A stretch of DNA of 21,586 nt from positions 1-21,586 of the forward strand of contig CAZGBM010000033.1 in assembly GCA_964523975.1 (NCBI GenBank), in the 5' to 3' direction. Origin of the DNA: JAFGHJ01 sp964523975 (GTDB lineage: Bacteria; Hydrothermota; UBA3072). The position numbers and the translations under genes are program-made. Positions 8,134 through 16,800 of the stretch are shown here, piece after piece. The first letter of the stretch is position 1; each line of letters opens with the position of its first letter. Under the pieces are notes generated by a model. That model did no database searches, had not been told where the DNA came from, and saw nothing but the letters and a program-made list of their open reading frames with translations.

Positions 8134-8731
8134 AGAATTACAGTTGGATGGAATAAAAGAGGCTGCCAATATAGGTGGCGGTCATGCCGCAACGGCTTTA
8201 AGTCAAATGTTAAATAAGGAAGTCGAAGTTAAAGTCCCTGAAATCGAGATATTTCCGATTGAGAAAACGTCGGAAATATTGAATTTGAAAGGAAGTATAG
8301 CCGTTGCAGCTCTTACGAAATTTTTCGGTGATGCTACCGGCAGAAATCTTGTGGTGCTGGACGATAAGGATGCAAAACTTCTTGTTGGGATCTTGCTTGA
8401 CAAAGAGATAACCGACTATTCGGAAATCGACGAAATGGGAGTTTCTTCGCTTAAAGAAGTAGCCAATATACTTTGCAGTTCTTACCTCAGTGCAATCTCC
8501 GAATTTCTGGGGCTTATGTTGCTTCCTTCCGTGCCTATAATCGTATGGGATGACTTCATGGCAATAATTTCAAGCGCCTATCTCGAATTTACCGCCGGAG
8601 AAGAATTCGTTTTCTGCGTAAAGAGTGTTTTTCATTTTAAAGATACGGATAGTCGTTTGGAAGCTTTTCTTTTGTTGATACCTGATTCCGAAAGTCTTAG
8701 TAATATTTTAAAAGCGATGAATCTATTATAA
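8114..8731 (+). CDS. cheC: CheY-P phosphatase CheC
   Basis: CheC removes phosphate from CheY-P. The 205-residue protein has the two-fold CheC fold, and both active-site motifs of the family ([D/S]xxxExxN, 22 residues, P) can be read. Site 1 is D12, E16, N19 and P42 (LDGIKEAANIGGGHAATALS). Site 2 is SSLKEVAN with a proline exactly 22 residues after the asparagine. Keeping both sites is the CheC rather than FliY or CheX pattern, and there is no FliY C-terminal domain. A perfect AGGAGG precedes the ATG, inside the last codons of cheA, and the 20-nt overlap suggests coupling. CheD, the usual partner of CheC, is absent from the window. Confidence 0.94.
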   Translation: MKIQDLKELQLDGIKEAANIGGGHAATALSQMLNKEVEVKVPEIEIFPIEKTSEILNLKGSIAVAALTKFFGDATGRNLVVLDDKDAKLLVGILLDKEITDYSEIDEMGVSSLKEVANILCSSYLSAISEFLGLMLLPSVPIIVWDDFMAIISSAYLEFTAGEEFVFCVKSVFHFKDTDSRLEAFLLLIPDSESLSNILKAMNLL

Positions 8732-8740
8732 ATTTTCAAA

Positions 8741-11380
8741 ATGGAAATATCCGAGCAAGAAAAAAAGCTATTAAAACTATTTTCCAAGAAGATCGAAGCT
8801 ACGGATTCGGGGTCGCACAATAATCTCGCCGTCGTCTACTACAATAAGGGCCTGGTAAAAGATGCGGTGGAAGAGTTGAAAAAAGCACTTGGAATAGAAC
8901 CTCACTTTACTCTGGCAAAAAACAACCTTGATTATATTTATAGAAGCACCGGTTACTACGACGAAAAAATCGAATATTTAAAAAACAAAATGGAGGAAGA
9001 TCCGGATGACTATGATTCGATATTGGAACTGGCGAAAGCTTACAAAAGTATAGGTAACTATTATGAGGCTATAAATCAATATAGCAAATACTTGAGAGAA
9101 AAACCTGCCGATGTTCAGGCGCTTCTGGAAATGGGAATTGCCTGTAAAGCCAGCGGCTTCTATGAGCCGTCGGTCGAGCAGTTCAAAAAAGTTATACGCA
9201 TAGATAAGAACAACGCCGCTGCCCATAAATACCTGGGAGAAGTGTATTATAATCTGGGAATGTTTTCCCTGGCTATCGAAGAGTTAAAAAAATCAATTCA
9301 ACTTAATCCCAAGGATGCGGAATCTTATTATTTGATATCCTTTACCTATGGAGAGGAGGGGAAGTTCGACGAAGCTACCAAAGCGGCAAAAAAAGCAATA
9401 AATTTGAATCCCCGTTTTGCGAAAACAGAAGCCAATTTAAGCCTGGGTATTTATAAGCGTAAAGGTTTTGAGGACTTCCTTTCGGTTTCAAGAGAAAAAA
9501 TAGAAGCCAATCCTTCATTCGGGTTTTATGCAATGGCGCTTGCCTACAAAAACAAAGGATTATTCAAGGAAGCTCTTGCGGAACTTGAAAAAGCTTTAAA
9601 GGCTGACCCCGGGAACTCTCTCGTGAGGGAGCAGATAGGAGAAGTATACCTCTTTATGGGTAATAACGAAGAAGCGATAAAAGCTTACCTTGAAGCGCTT
9701 AAACAGGACCCCGATTTGCCCAAACTGGCCAATAATATAGGGATTGCTTACCACCGTCTGGGCAAACTGGAAGATGCCATTTCCTGGTATAAAAGAGCAA
9801 TCTCGAAAGATCTTAATTATGTTGTTTCGTGGAATAACCTTGGAGTAGCCTATTACCATTCGGGAGCTCCGAAAGAGGCCTTTAATTGTTTAAAAAGAAC
9901 GAAAGAGATAAATCCGGAATATCCCGATTCGTATTTGAATATAGGACTTATTTACATGACAAGGGGCAATTATGAAACCGCGGAGAAATTTTTTAAGAAA
10001 GTAATCGAAATGAAAGGAGAAAATCCGCTTCCTTTCAATTACCTCGGGTCGGTTTACCTGAGTCTTGAACGATTTGAAGATGCAATATACTTTTTCAGAA
10101 TGGCTATCGAAAGGGACAATGGTTTTGCGGAAGCTCTTTACAATCTGGGGTTCGCTTTATCCAGGATAGGAAAATATGATGAGGCTCTGGAAGCCACGAA
10201 GCGAGCCATGGAAATAGACCCTTATTATTCAAGTAATAGATTTAAATTGGGAGTCGATATTTACTCCGAACGCCTTGGAATACTTGTGGCAAGAGAATTG
10301 ACGAAGGATATGGAAGTAGGAAGAGTTGCCGGAGAAGAAACCGCGGAAGACTTCTTCGAAGATCTGTTCGAGGAACCTGAGGAAGAGCTTAAAGAAAAGA
10401 TAGATAGTAAGAAGGAAATACAAAAAGCCGCCACTTTGTATACCTCAAACGATTTGAATAAAGCTTTAGAGATGTTGAGTAAAGTGAGAAATGCGGAACC
10501 GAAAAACGAAGAAATGTTGCTGCTTTTGGGCAAAATATATGATAAAAAGGAATTGTTTGGCGAAGCAAAAGATGTGCTGCGCGGTTTGGTTCCGCGTAAT
10601 TTCGAAGCTTCGCAACTATTGACAAAAGTATATCAGAAAAACGAAGAATGGGACAATGCGCTGGCTCTTGCTAAAGAATTGAATAAAAAATATCCGAAGA
10701 AGTCTTTTCCTTATGTTGCCTGTGCTCAATACCTGAAAAGAAAGAAAAAATATAAGAAAGCAATCGAACTTCTCAAAGGTTTTTCGAAATGGAAAAAAGA
10801 AACTCCGATTTTGCTGGAGCTTGCGTCTCTTAATTTTATTTTAGGTAAAAAGAAGACAGCGCTCTCTTTAGTCGAAAGAAGTCTTTCGATTTCTCCTTCA
10901 CCTGAAGGATATTACGAGCTTTCGAGACAAAATATTAAAGATGGTGAATTTAAAAATGCCATTAAAAACCTGTTGAAAGCAAAACAATTAGCCCCAACGG
11001 ATAAGAGAATTTTGAAGATGCTGGTTAAGACTTATTTAAGAATAAAAGATTATAAAGACGTAATAAATAGTGCGAAGGAAGCGAGAGCGGTCATAAAAGC
11101 AGACAGTGATCTGGTATTGTGGGAGGGAAAAGCTTTGTATAATGAAGGCAAATTTGATGAAGCCGCAAAAAGTTTGAAACTGGCAATGAGTTTTGATGAG
11201 AAAAATTTTGAAGCTTACCATATACTTGCTTCCGTATATTTCAGGCAGGGAAGGTATAAAGAAGCGGAGGCTTTGTGGTATAGTGTAGTGGATAAGGCGA
11301 AAGATGAAAAGATACTGCAGAAAGCAAGAGAGGCAATTGAAAGTCTGCTGCGGCTTAGGAAGATTACCGGAGAGATGTAA
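8741..11380 (+). CDS. Large tetratricopeptide-repeat (TPR) scaffold protein
   Basis: The 879-residue protein is almost entirely TPR. Roughly 13-14 repeats run from about residue 24 to 505, with good consensus units such as NLAVVYYNKGLVKDAVEELK, YLGEVYYNLGMFSLAIEELK and NNLGVAYYHSGAPKEAF. An acidic linker follows at about 520-555 (many E and D, including FFEDLFEEPEEELKE). Then come about eight more divergent repeats, rich in lysine, to about residue 865. There is no signal peptide and no membrane segment, so it should be a cytosolic protein-binding scaffold. It starts 9 nt after cheC and its TAATG overlaps the next start, placing it firmly in the operon. The partners are unknown. Given the neighbours it may tether the Che complex to the PATAN/Roadblock proteins (inference). 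There is no clear Shine-Dalgarno. Confidence 0.9.
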   Translation: MEISEQEKKLLKLFSKKIEATDSGSHNNLAVVYYNKGLVKDAVEELKKALGIEPHFTLAKNNLDYIYRSTGYYDEKIEYLKNKMEEDPDDYDSILELAKAYKSIGNYYEAINQYSKYLREKPADVQALLEMGIACKASGFYEPSVEQFKKVIRIDKNNAAAHKYLGEVYYNLGMFSLAIEELKKSIQLNPKDAESYYLISFTYGEEGKFDEATKAAKKAINLNPRFAKTEANLSLGIYKRKGFEDFLSVSREKIEANPSFGFYAMALAYKNKGLFKEALAELEKALKADPGNSLVREQIGEVYLFMGNNEEAIKAYLEALKQDPDLPKLANNIGIAYHRLGKLEDAISWYKRAISKDLNYVVSWNNLGVAYYHSGAPKEAFNCLKRTKEINPEYPDSYLNIGLIYMTRGNYETAEKFFKKVIEMKGENPLPFNYLGSVYLSLERFEDAIYFFRMAIERDNGFAEALYNLGFALSRIGKYDEALEATKRAMEIDPYYSSNRFKLGVDIYSERLGILVARELTKDMEVGRVAGEETAEDFFEDLFEEPEEELKEKIDSKKEIQKAATLYTSNDLNKALEMLSKVRNAEPKNEEMLLLLGKIYDKKELFGEAKDVLRGLVPRNFEASQLLTKVYQKNEEWDNALALAKELNKKYPKKSFPYVACAQYLKRKKKYKKAIELLKGFSKWKKETPILLELASLNFILGKKKTALSLVERSLSISPSPEGYYELSRQNIKDGEFKNAIKNLLKAKQLAPTDKRILKMLVKTYLRIKDYKDVINSAKEARAVIKADSDLVLWEGKALYNEGKFDEAAKSLKLAMSFDEKNFEAYHILASVYFRQGRYKEAEALWYSVVDKAKDEKILQKAREAIESLLRLRKITGEM

Positions 11381-12396
11381 TGCCTATTGAAGGACCAATA
11401 AAGGAGCTGGGGCTTTTTGAACTTTTTCAGCTTATCTCTCTGGCTGAAAAGAAAGGGATTTTGGTTATAACCGTAGAAGATGTTGTCAAGTCTTATGTGC
11501 TCTATTTCGCGAATGGCGAACTCGTTTTAATCGAATTTCCTGAGCGATTAAAGAGAGAAATTATAAAAAGGGGTTTTTTAAGCGAAGAGGAAACAATCGA
11601 AGTGTCTGATGATAAGTTCGTCAGCTATTTAATGGAAAAGGAAATAATCCCTATAAGTACTTTTAAAACCATTTATACGCAGAGTGCAATTGATGTTATT
11701 TATTCTCTGTTCTTTATCAAAAGCGGTCATTTCGCTTTCCGGGATACGGATTTCGAAATTCCTGATTACCTTAATTTACACATGAAAATTGAGAATATAA
11801 TAATGGAAGCCGCAAGGAGGATAGACGAAATCTCCAAGATGGAGGAAGTTTTGCCGAACACCGATATCGTTCTTGAAGTGTCGACGGATCTGATAGAAAA
11901 GGAACAAATAGATCTATCTCCTATGGACTGGAGTCTTCTTTCACTTATTGACGGCAACCTCACTATTGGTGATATTATTAATAAAATAGGAGATAAATTT
12001 GCCGTTATGAAATCTCTGTACGGGATGACCATGGCCGGCATCATAACGGAAAAGAAAATACCTGTGGACGATATAATTAAAGAAACCGAAAAATACGTGG
12101 AAAAAATTACCGGCAAGATGAAAGAATTAACCAGGTTGCGGAACAAAGGCAAGTACACCGAGGGTCTCAAAGAACTATTCAAACTTAAAGAAATTTATCC
12201 TGAAGACCCGCGAATTACCTACAATATGGGTTATTTTTACCTTGCCGAGGGAAGATACAAAGAGGCTATCTCCGAATGGAATTCTTTTCTGTTGTTGTCT
12301 GCCGACGAAAATAAAAAAACGGAAGTTAGAGAAACTCTTGATTTGATTGAAAGGATTAACAAAAAGATTATAAACTGGGAGGTTTTAATTGAATGA
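11380..12396 (+). CDS. PATAN (DUF4388) domain protein with C-terminal TPR
   Basis: This is a 338-residue cytosolic protein. The N-terminus (about 1-150) has the PATAN/DUF4388 pattern: IEGPIKELGLFELFQLISLA, then KKGILVITVE, YVLYFANGELVLIEFPE and later FIKSGHFAFRDTD. A small winged-helix-like segment follows at about 184-226 (WSLLSLIDGNLTIGDIINKI, typical of this family's second half). At least one TPR is at about 280-310 (YNMGYFYLAEGRYKEAISEW). PATAN proteins are known to co-occur with Roadblock/LC7 proteins, Ras-like GTPases and response regulators in signalling and motility modules, and the next three genes fit that. The start overlaps the TPR gene stop by one base and the end overlaps the next gene by 8 nt. 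The biochemical role is unknown. Confidence 0.85.
   Translation: MPIEGPIKELGLFELFQLISLAEKKGILVITVEDVVKSYVLYFANGELVLIEFPERLKREIIKRGFLSEEETIEVSDDKFVSYLMEKEIIPISTFKTIYTQSAIDVIYSLFFIKSGHFAFRDTDFEIPDYLNLHMKIENIIMEAARRIDEISKMEEVLPNTDIVLEVSTDLIEKEQIDLSPMDWSLLSLIDGNLTIGDIINKIGDKFAVMKSLYGMTMAGIITEKKIPVDDIIKETEKYVEKITGKMKELTRLRNKGKYTEGLKELFKLKEIYPEDPRITYNMGYFYLAEGRYKEAISEWNSFLLLSADENKKTEVRETLDLIERINKKIINWEVLIE
12376..12391 (+). promoter_or_regulatory. Ribosome binding site supporting a TTG start
   Basis: GGGAGG at 12377-12382 stands 6 bases before TTG at 12389-12391. It decides the start of the TPR-Roadblock gene, whose frame has no ATG before the first TPR. Confidence 0.6.
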
Positions 12397-13102
12397 AGAA
12401 GGACTTCAACCTGATGTTAATTCCTTAGATGTTCTCATTTCTTTGGCAGATCTCTACGTCGAGAATGGTTTGTTTGACGAAGCTAAAGATCTTTTGAAAA
12501 CCGCTATTAAGGAAAGTGGCGAAGTGGCAAAACCTTATTTAAGCTTGAGTAAAATTTATATAAGCCAGGGGGAAGAAAGGGAAGCTGCGGAGATTTTAAG
12601 GAGAGCTTTGGAGATAGAACCTGAAAATGTTGAGATAAAACAGTTACTCGGTTCCTTGAAAATCGAAAAAGAAGAAAAAGTAAAAATAAAAGAAAAAGCA
12701 AAAGAAGAAACAAAAGAAAAAAAACCAGTCAAAATGAAAAGTAGTGACTCGCTTAGTGGGATATTGAATAATCTACTTAAGATAAAGGGCATCATGGGAG
12801 CTCTGGTTGTTGACGACATAGGAGCCCTGATAGAGGCACATATGGAATTACCGATGGAGCAAGAATCCACCGGGGCGATAATTTCTTCGATCTACGATAG
12901 AATCTGTTTTTCGGCTTCGGATCTTGAATTGGGAACGGTCAGTAAAGTCCTTTTCGAATTGCCGGGAGGTAATATTGTCGTATTGGGTTCTAAGTCCTTA
13001 AGATTTATTATTCTGACAAACAGGAACGTTTTGCTTGGAGAACTTGAAAGTGTTCTTATAGATGCTTTCGATAGAACAATTGCACTTTTAGGGGTTGAGT
13101 GA
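12389..13102 (+). CDS. TPR plus Roadblock/LC7 domain protein (MglB-like)
   Basis: This 237-residue protein has two parts. Residues about 10-85 hold two TPR-like helical pairs (ISLADLYVENGLFDEAKDLL, then KPYLSLSKIYISQGEEREAA). A lysine/glutamate-rich linker follows at about 88-118. Residues about 122-237 form a Roadblock/LC7 domain (GIMGALVVDDIGALIEAHME, then VVLGSKSLRFIILTNR). Roadblock proteins such as MglB are known to dimerise and to bind or regulate small Ras-like GTPases. The start is a TTG at 12389 with GGGAGG 6 bases upstream, and no other in-frame start lies nearby, so the non-ATG start is well supported. It overlaps the PATAN gene by 8 nt. No GTPase gene is found here. Confidence 0.86.
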   Translation: MNEEGLQPDVNSLDVLISLADLYVENGLFDEAKDLLKTAIKESGEVAKPYLSLSKIYISQGEEREAAEILRRALEIEPENVEIKQLLGSLKIEKEEKVKIKEKAKEETKEKKPVKMKSSDSLSGILNNLLKIKGIMGALVVDDIGALIEAHMELPMEQESTGAIISSIYDRICFSASDLELGTVSKVLFELPGGNIVVLGSKSLRFIILTNRNVLLGELESVLIDAFDRTIALLGVE

Positions 13103-13434
13103 TGAAAGAAGTAATGGAAAAGATCGTTGCGATAGATGGAGTACTATCATGTTATCTGGTAGATAGAGAGGGTGAAATTGTTGGATTTGCCGGTAAGAGT
13201 AAGCTTGATAAATCGCTGGCCTCCGCTTTAATTGCCAGCATGTCTAAAGAACTTACCACGCAGATGGATATACAGGATAATTTTTCGATAACAATCCTGG
13301 CTGCAGGAAAAAACCTTTTCATTGTTACTCAGAGAAACTTTATTTTAGCTGTTTTTACCAGCCCGAACGTTGATACGGGGAAAGTCCGGTTTGAGCTAAG
13401 AAAAAGTATAAAAGAAATTTCCGAAAAATTATAA
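13102..13434 (+). CDS. Roadblock/LC7 domain protein
   Basis: This is a single-domain protein of 110 residues from the ATG at 13102, the size of stand-alone MglB-type Roadblock proteins. The pattern IVAIDGVLSCYLVDREGEIV, then the helix KSLASALIASMSKELT and the strand NLFIVTQRNFILAVFTS fits the fold (helix, strands, long central helix, strands, helix). A GTG one codon upstream (13099) is possible, but the ATG overlaps the previous stop as TGATG and GGGG lies before it. It is the second of three consecutive Roadblock-type genes and could pair with either neighbour as a heterodimer (inference). The expected partner is a Ras-like GTPase, which is not in this window. Confidence 0.85.
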   Translation: MKEVMEKIVAIDGVLSCYLVDREGEIVGFAGKSKLDKSLASALIASMSKELTTQMDIQDNFSITILAAGKNLFIVTQRNFILAVFTSPNVDTGKVRFELRKSIKEISEKL

Positions 13435-13899
13435 GTGTCGAACATTATACTTTTATACGAAAATCAAAAAAAAATCGAGAGCTTTCTTGAAAACTTTCTT
13501 ATAAAAACCGGAGCGCAGCACATTTTTTTCGCCGCAAAGAGCGGAGAGGTGCTTGTTTATTCGGGTTCCAGCCCGGGAAAGAAAATTTATTCAATAACGG
13601 CTCTTCTGACAAGTATTTTTAATGTTACGGAGGAATTGGCTCAACTTGTCGATGAAAATCATTTTAAGCAATTTTTTCTTAAAGGTAAAGCCTGGAATTT
13701 GTTTTATCAAAATATAAGTTCTAGTTTTCTGGTGGTCGTTATATTCAAGGAGGAAGCATTATTGGGTTCGGTCAGAGTGCTGACGGAAAAACTTGTAACG
13801 AGATTAAAAAAAGAGCTGAGCCACTCCACCGGGAAAAAAATCCCGCCTATCGGAAAGATCAATGGTAAGAAACTCATGGAAGATCTCTTCATACAATGA
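13435..13899 (+). CDS. Divergent Roadblock/LC7-like protein
   Basis: This 154-residue protein begins at a GTG immediately after the previous stop codon (TAAGTG), with no clear Shine-Dalgarno, so expression may depend on coupling. The segment AQHIFFAAKSGEVLVYSGSS followed by the helix SITALLTSIFNVTEELAQL and the strands WNLFYQ...FLVVVIF matches the Roadblock order, but identity with the two preceding genes is low. About 30 extra C-terminal residues (after LVTRLKKELSH) are basic and probably unstructured. Its 3' end overlaps the TamB-like gene by 4 nt (ATGA). The domain call rests on fold pattern and position, so it is less certain than for the two genes before it. Confidence 0.7.
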   Translation: MSNIILLYENQKKIESFLENFLIKTGAQHIFFAAKSGEVLVYSGSSPGKKIYSITALLTSIFNVTEELAQLVDENHFKQFFLKGKAWNLFYQNISSSFLVVVIFKEEALLGSVRVLTEKLVTRLKKELSHSTGKKIPPIGKINGKKLMEDLFIQ

Positions 13900-16800
13900 A
13901 AAGAAAGCTCATCTTTATAGTTTCTCTATTGTTATTACTTTTTCTTCTCAGCTTTCTCTCGGATTTTGTAGCTGTCAGAATTCAAAACTTTTTAGAGAGA
14001 CGTGTACTATCCATGTTACCCGAGGGGAGTTATATAAAAGAAATAAAACTTGAAGGCTTAACCGGGGTATCTGCGGATTCTATATATATAAAAGATATTG
14101 GGCTTATACCTAAATTGGAAGTATCGTATTCTCCTTTCGGTATTCTGCGTCGCAGAGTGAAAAAAGTGTCTATTTATTCTCCTTATTTTTCGATAGGAGA
14201 ACAGAAAAAGGGTAGGGGAGGGGGTGTTGTTGTAGGTCTCTTTTATATTGAAGAAATCGAGATTTCGGATGCCTACATACCCTGGAAAGACCATGAGTTT
14301 CGGATAAATGGTAATGGTAGGATTTTTTCTACGGGCAGAGGAGAAGTTGTATTCGATATTAGAAAACTCTGGGGTAAAATAGATGGTATTGCTTTTGATG
14401 TTGCCGAAATCCATTTGTCAATATCGGACAGAATATCGAGTCTGGATATTCAAAATCTCAGAGTTGGCGATTCCGAGTTCAAGATAAGAAGCGATATAGA
14501 TGGTATCATAAAGGGCACTGGCAGGGTATATATGTCCGATCTGGGACAAATATTTAATATTGAAGGTGAAGGATTTCTGGATGTAAATTTTGCTTATGAT
14601 TCCATTATTACTTTTGAAGGTAAAAGTAAAGTAACCTGCTTAAAAGGATTCTATTTGCCGGAATTTACTTTTGCGGGTGAAAAAGACTCTGTTAACTTAG
14701 AATGCAAGACGATTTCCGGGTTCGTTAATTTCGGGAAGGGAATTTACGGGCAGATCAAACTGGTCGATTTTAATGCCGGAGAAATAAGTAAAGAATATCC
14801 TGATTCGAAATTGACGGGATTGATTGATTTTTCTTATATGGGTAAGGACACTCTGATGGTTGTTTCGAGGCTCGGAGGAGAAGTGTTCGAACATCCTCTT
14901 GTGGATTTTAATCTCAAGATGACGGAAATAGGGGAAGATATTTTTGTGGATAGCTGCGAGGGAAAGTTCAATGGCGGAGATTTTTTTTTCAGAGGGAAAT
15001 ACGGAGAGAAAATAGACGGAGATTTGCGAATCAAAAGTTTGGACGTTTCTCCTATTGCGGAATTCTTTGGAATTAAAACTTCCGCGATATTAAATATGGA
15101 ATTATCCATACACGACAAAATATATGGAGCTTTTTCGCTAGTTGACCTTACTTATGGAGGTATGAATTTTGAATCCGTGGAGGGAAATATGAATCTGACT
15201 CAGGACAAAGGAAGGTTTCCCGGTATAATTACTTTTGTGTCAAGGGGTATCTCCTTTAAAGATAGAAAAGTCTTTGAGCTTGGAGAAACGAATCTGAATA
15301 TAGGAAGTAAAAAATTGAACGTAAAGGGACTCTTCAAAAGCCAGGAGAAAAAAGTTAGGTATGATTTTGCTCTGAATGCCGATACGGTAGAAGTTAAAGA
15401 TATGAAATTCGAATATGCCGGGGGATGGCTTTCTCTTATAAATTCTTTTTCTTTTACGTATAAACATGCTTTCAGATTGCAGAATATTAGATTTATAGGT
15501 AATAGAGGAGAGGATTTTCAGATCAGCGATATATCGTTGTCTGCAATGGGAATAAAAGGAGATATAAATTTAACGGGGTTTAGACCGGAGATTCTGAGTG
15601 AATTCGGCATTATTTCGCATCCTTTTTCCGGAAGTGTGTCTGGCAGAGTTACTATTTCGGGTATGCCGAAAGCTCCTCTTTTTTACTTCAAAGGCGGAGG
15701 AAAAATAAAAGCCGGTGAAGAAAATATAGGAGATTCTCTAAAATTCGATATCGGGTTTGAAGGTAACAGTCTTTCTCTTAAGAGCCTATCAATAATTGAG
15801 AATGAAAAGCTCTCGAATTTTGAAGGAATTATTAATCCGGGGAAACGCTTTATAGATCTGAACATGGAATTGAGGGAAGTCGGGAAATGGGTGTTTTATC
15901 CTTTAATGAGATATCTGACCGCCAACAGCGCTAAAGTAAGCGGGGACCTGAAAGTCAGAGGGAGTTTTGAGAAGCCGTCCGTTTATGGTAAAGTGGAACT
16001 CAGTGAAGTGGATTTGCTGGTGAAAAATTCCGGAATAACGATAAGCGGATTAAAAGCTGGTGCTTCGTTTGACGGAGAATCGGGAGAGCTGGAAAGTCTT
16101 TCTGCCTCTTTAGGGGAGGGAAATTTAGAGGCTAAAGGACAATTTGGATTGAGTGCTAAGGGATTTGATATAAGATTGAAGTTAAAAGATACTCCGGTTA
16201 ATTGGCAATACGTCAACTCAATAATAAACGGGAATTTACAGGTGAAAAAAGACAGGGAAAATATTCGAATCGAAGGGGACGTTGAGCTTAACAGGGCTAC
16301 TATTACTATGGAATTCAAACAGGGAGGAGAAAAAGGGAGACGTCCCTCAAATCTTTTTCTGGATTTGAATTTCGACGCAAGCCAGGGAAATGTCTGGATA
16401 CGGAACAACATGGCTAACGTCGAACTGACCGGAAAGGTAGGAGTAAGTTATGAAGGCGGTCCATTGTTGCTTTCAGGGAATCTGGAAGTCAGGCAGGGAA
16501 CGTTCTACTATCTTTACAAGAATTTCGAGGTCACGGAAGGAAAATTTAATTTCAATGAATCTCCGGAAATCAACCCTAACATAGATGTCAAAGCGATAAC
16601 TCTGATTTCTTCCAGGTTGGCTGAAAATCATGAACAGGATACCGTGTTTCTTGCGGTTTCGGGAACGATGAAAAGCCCTGAGTTTGACCTTTATTCCAAG
16701 TCTTCTTTGTCCAAAGCGGAGATAATGACGCTTCTTTCTTTGAATCTTGGATGGGAAGACCTTACTTCCGTTAAGTCTATCGAACAATCGGTTACCGAGA

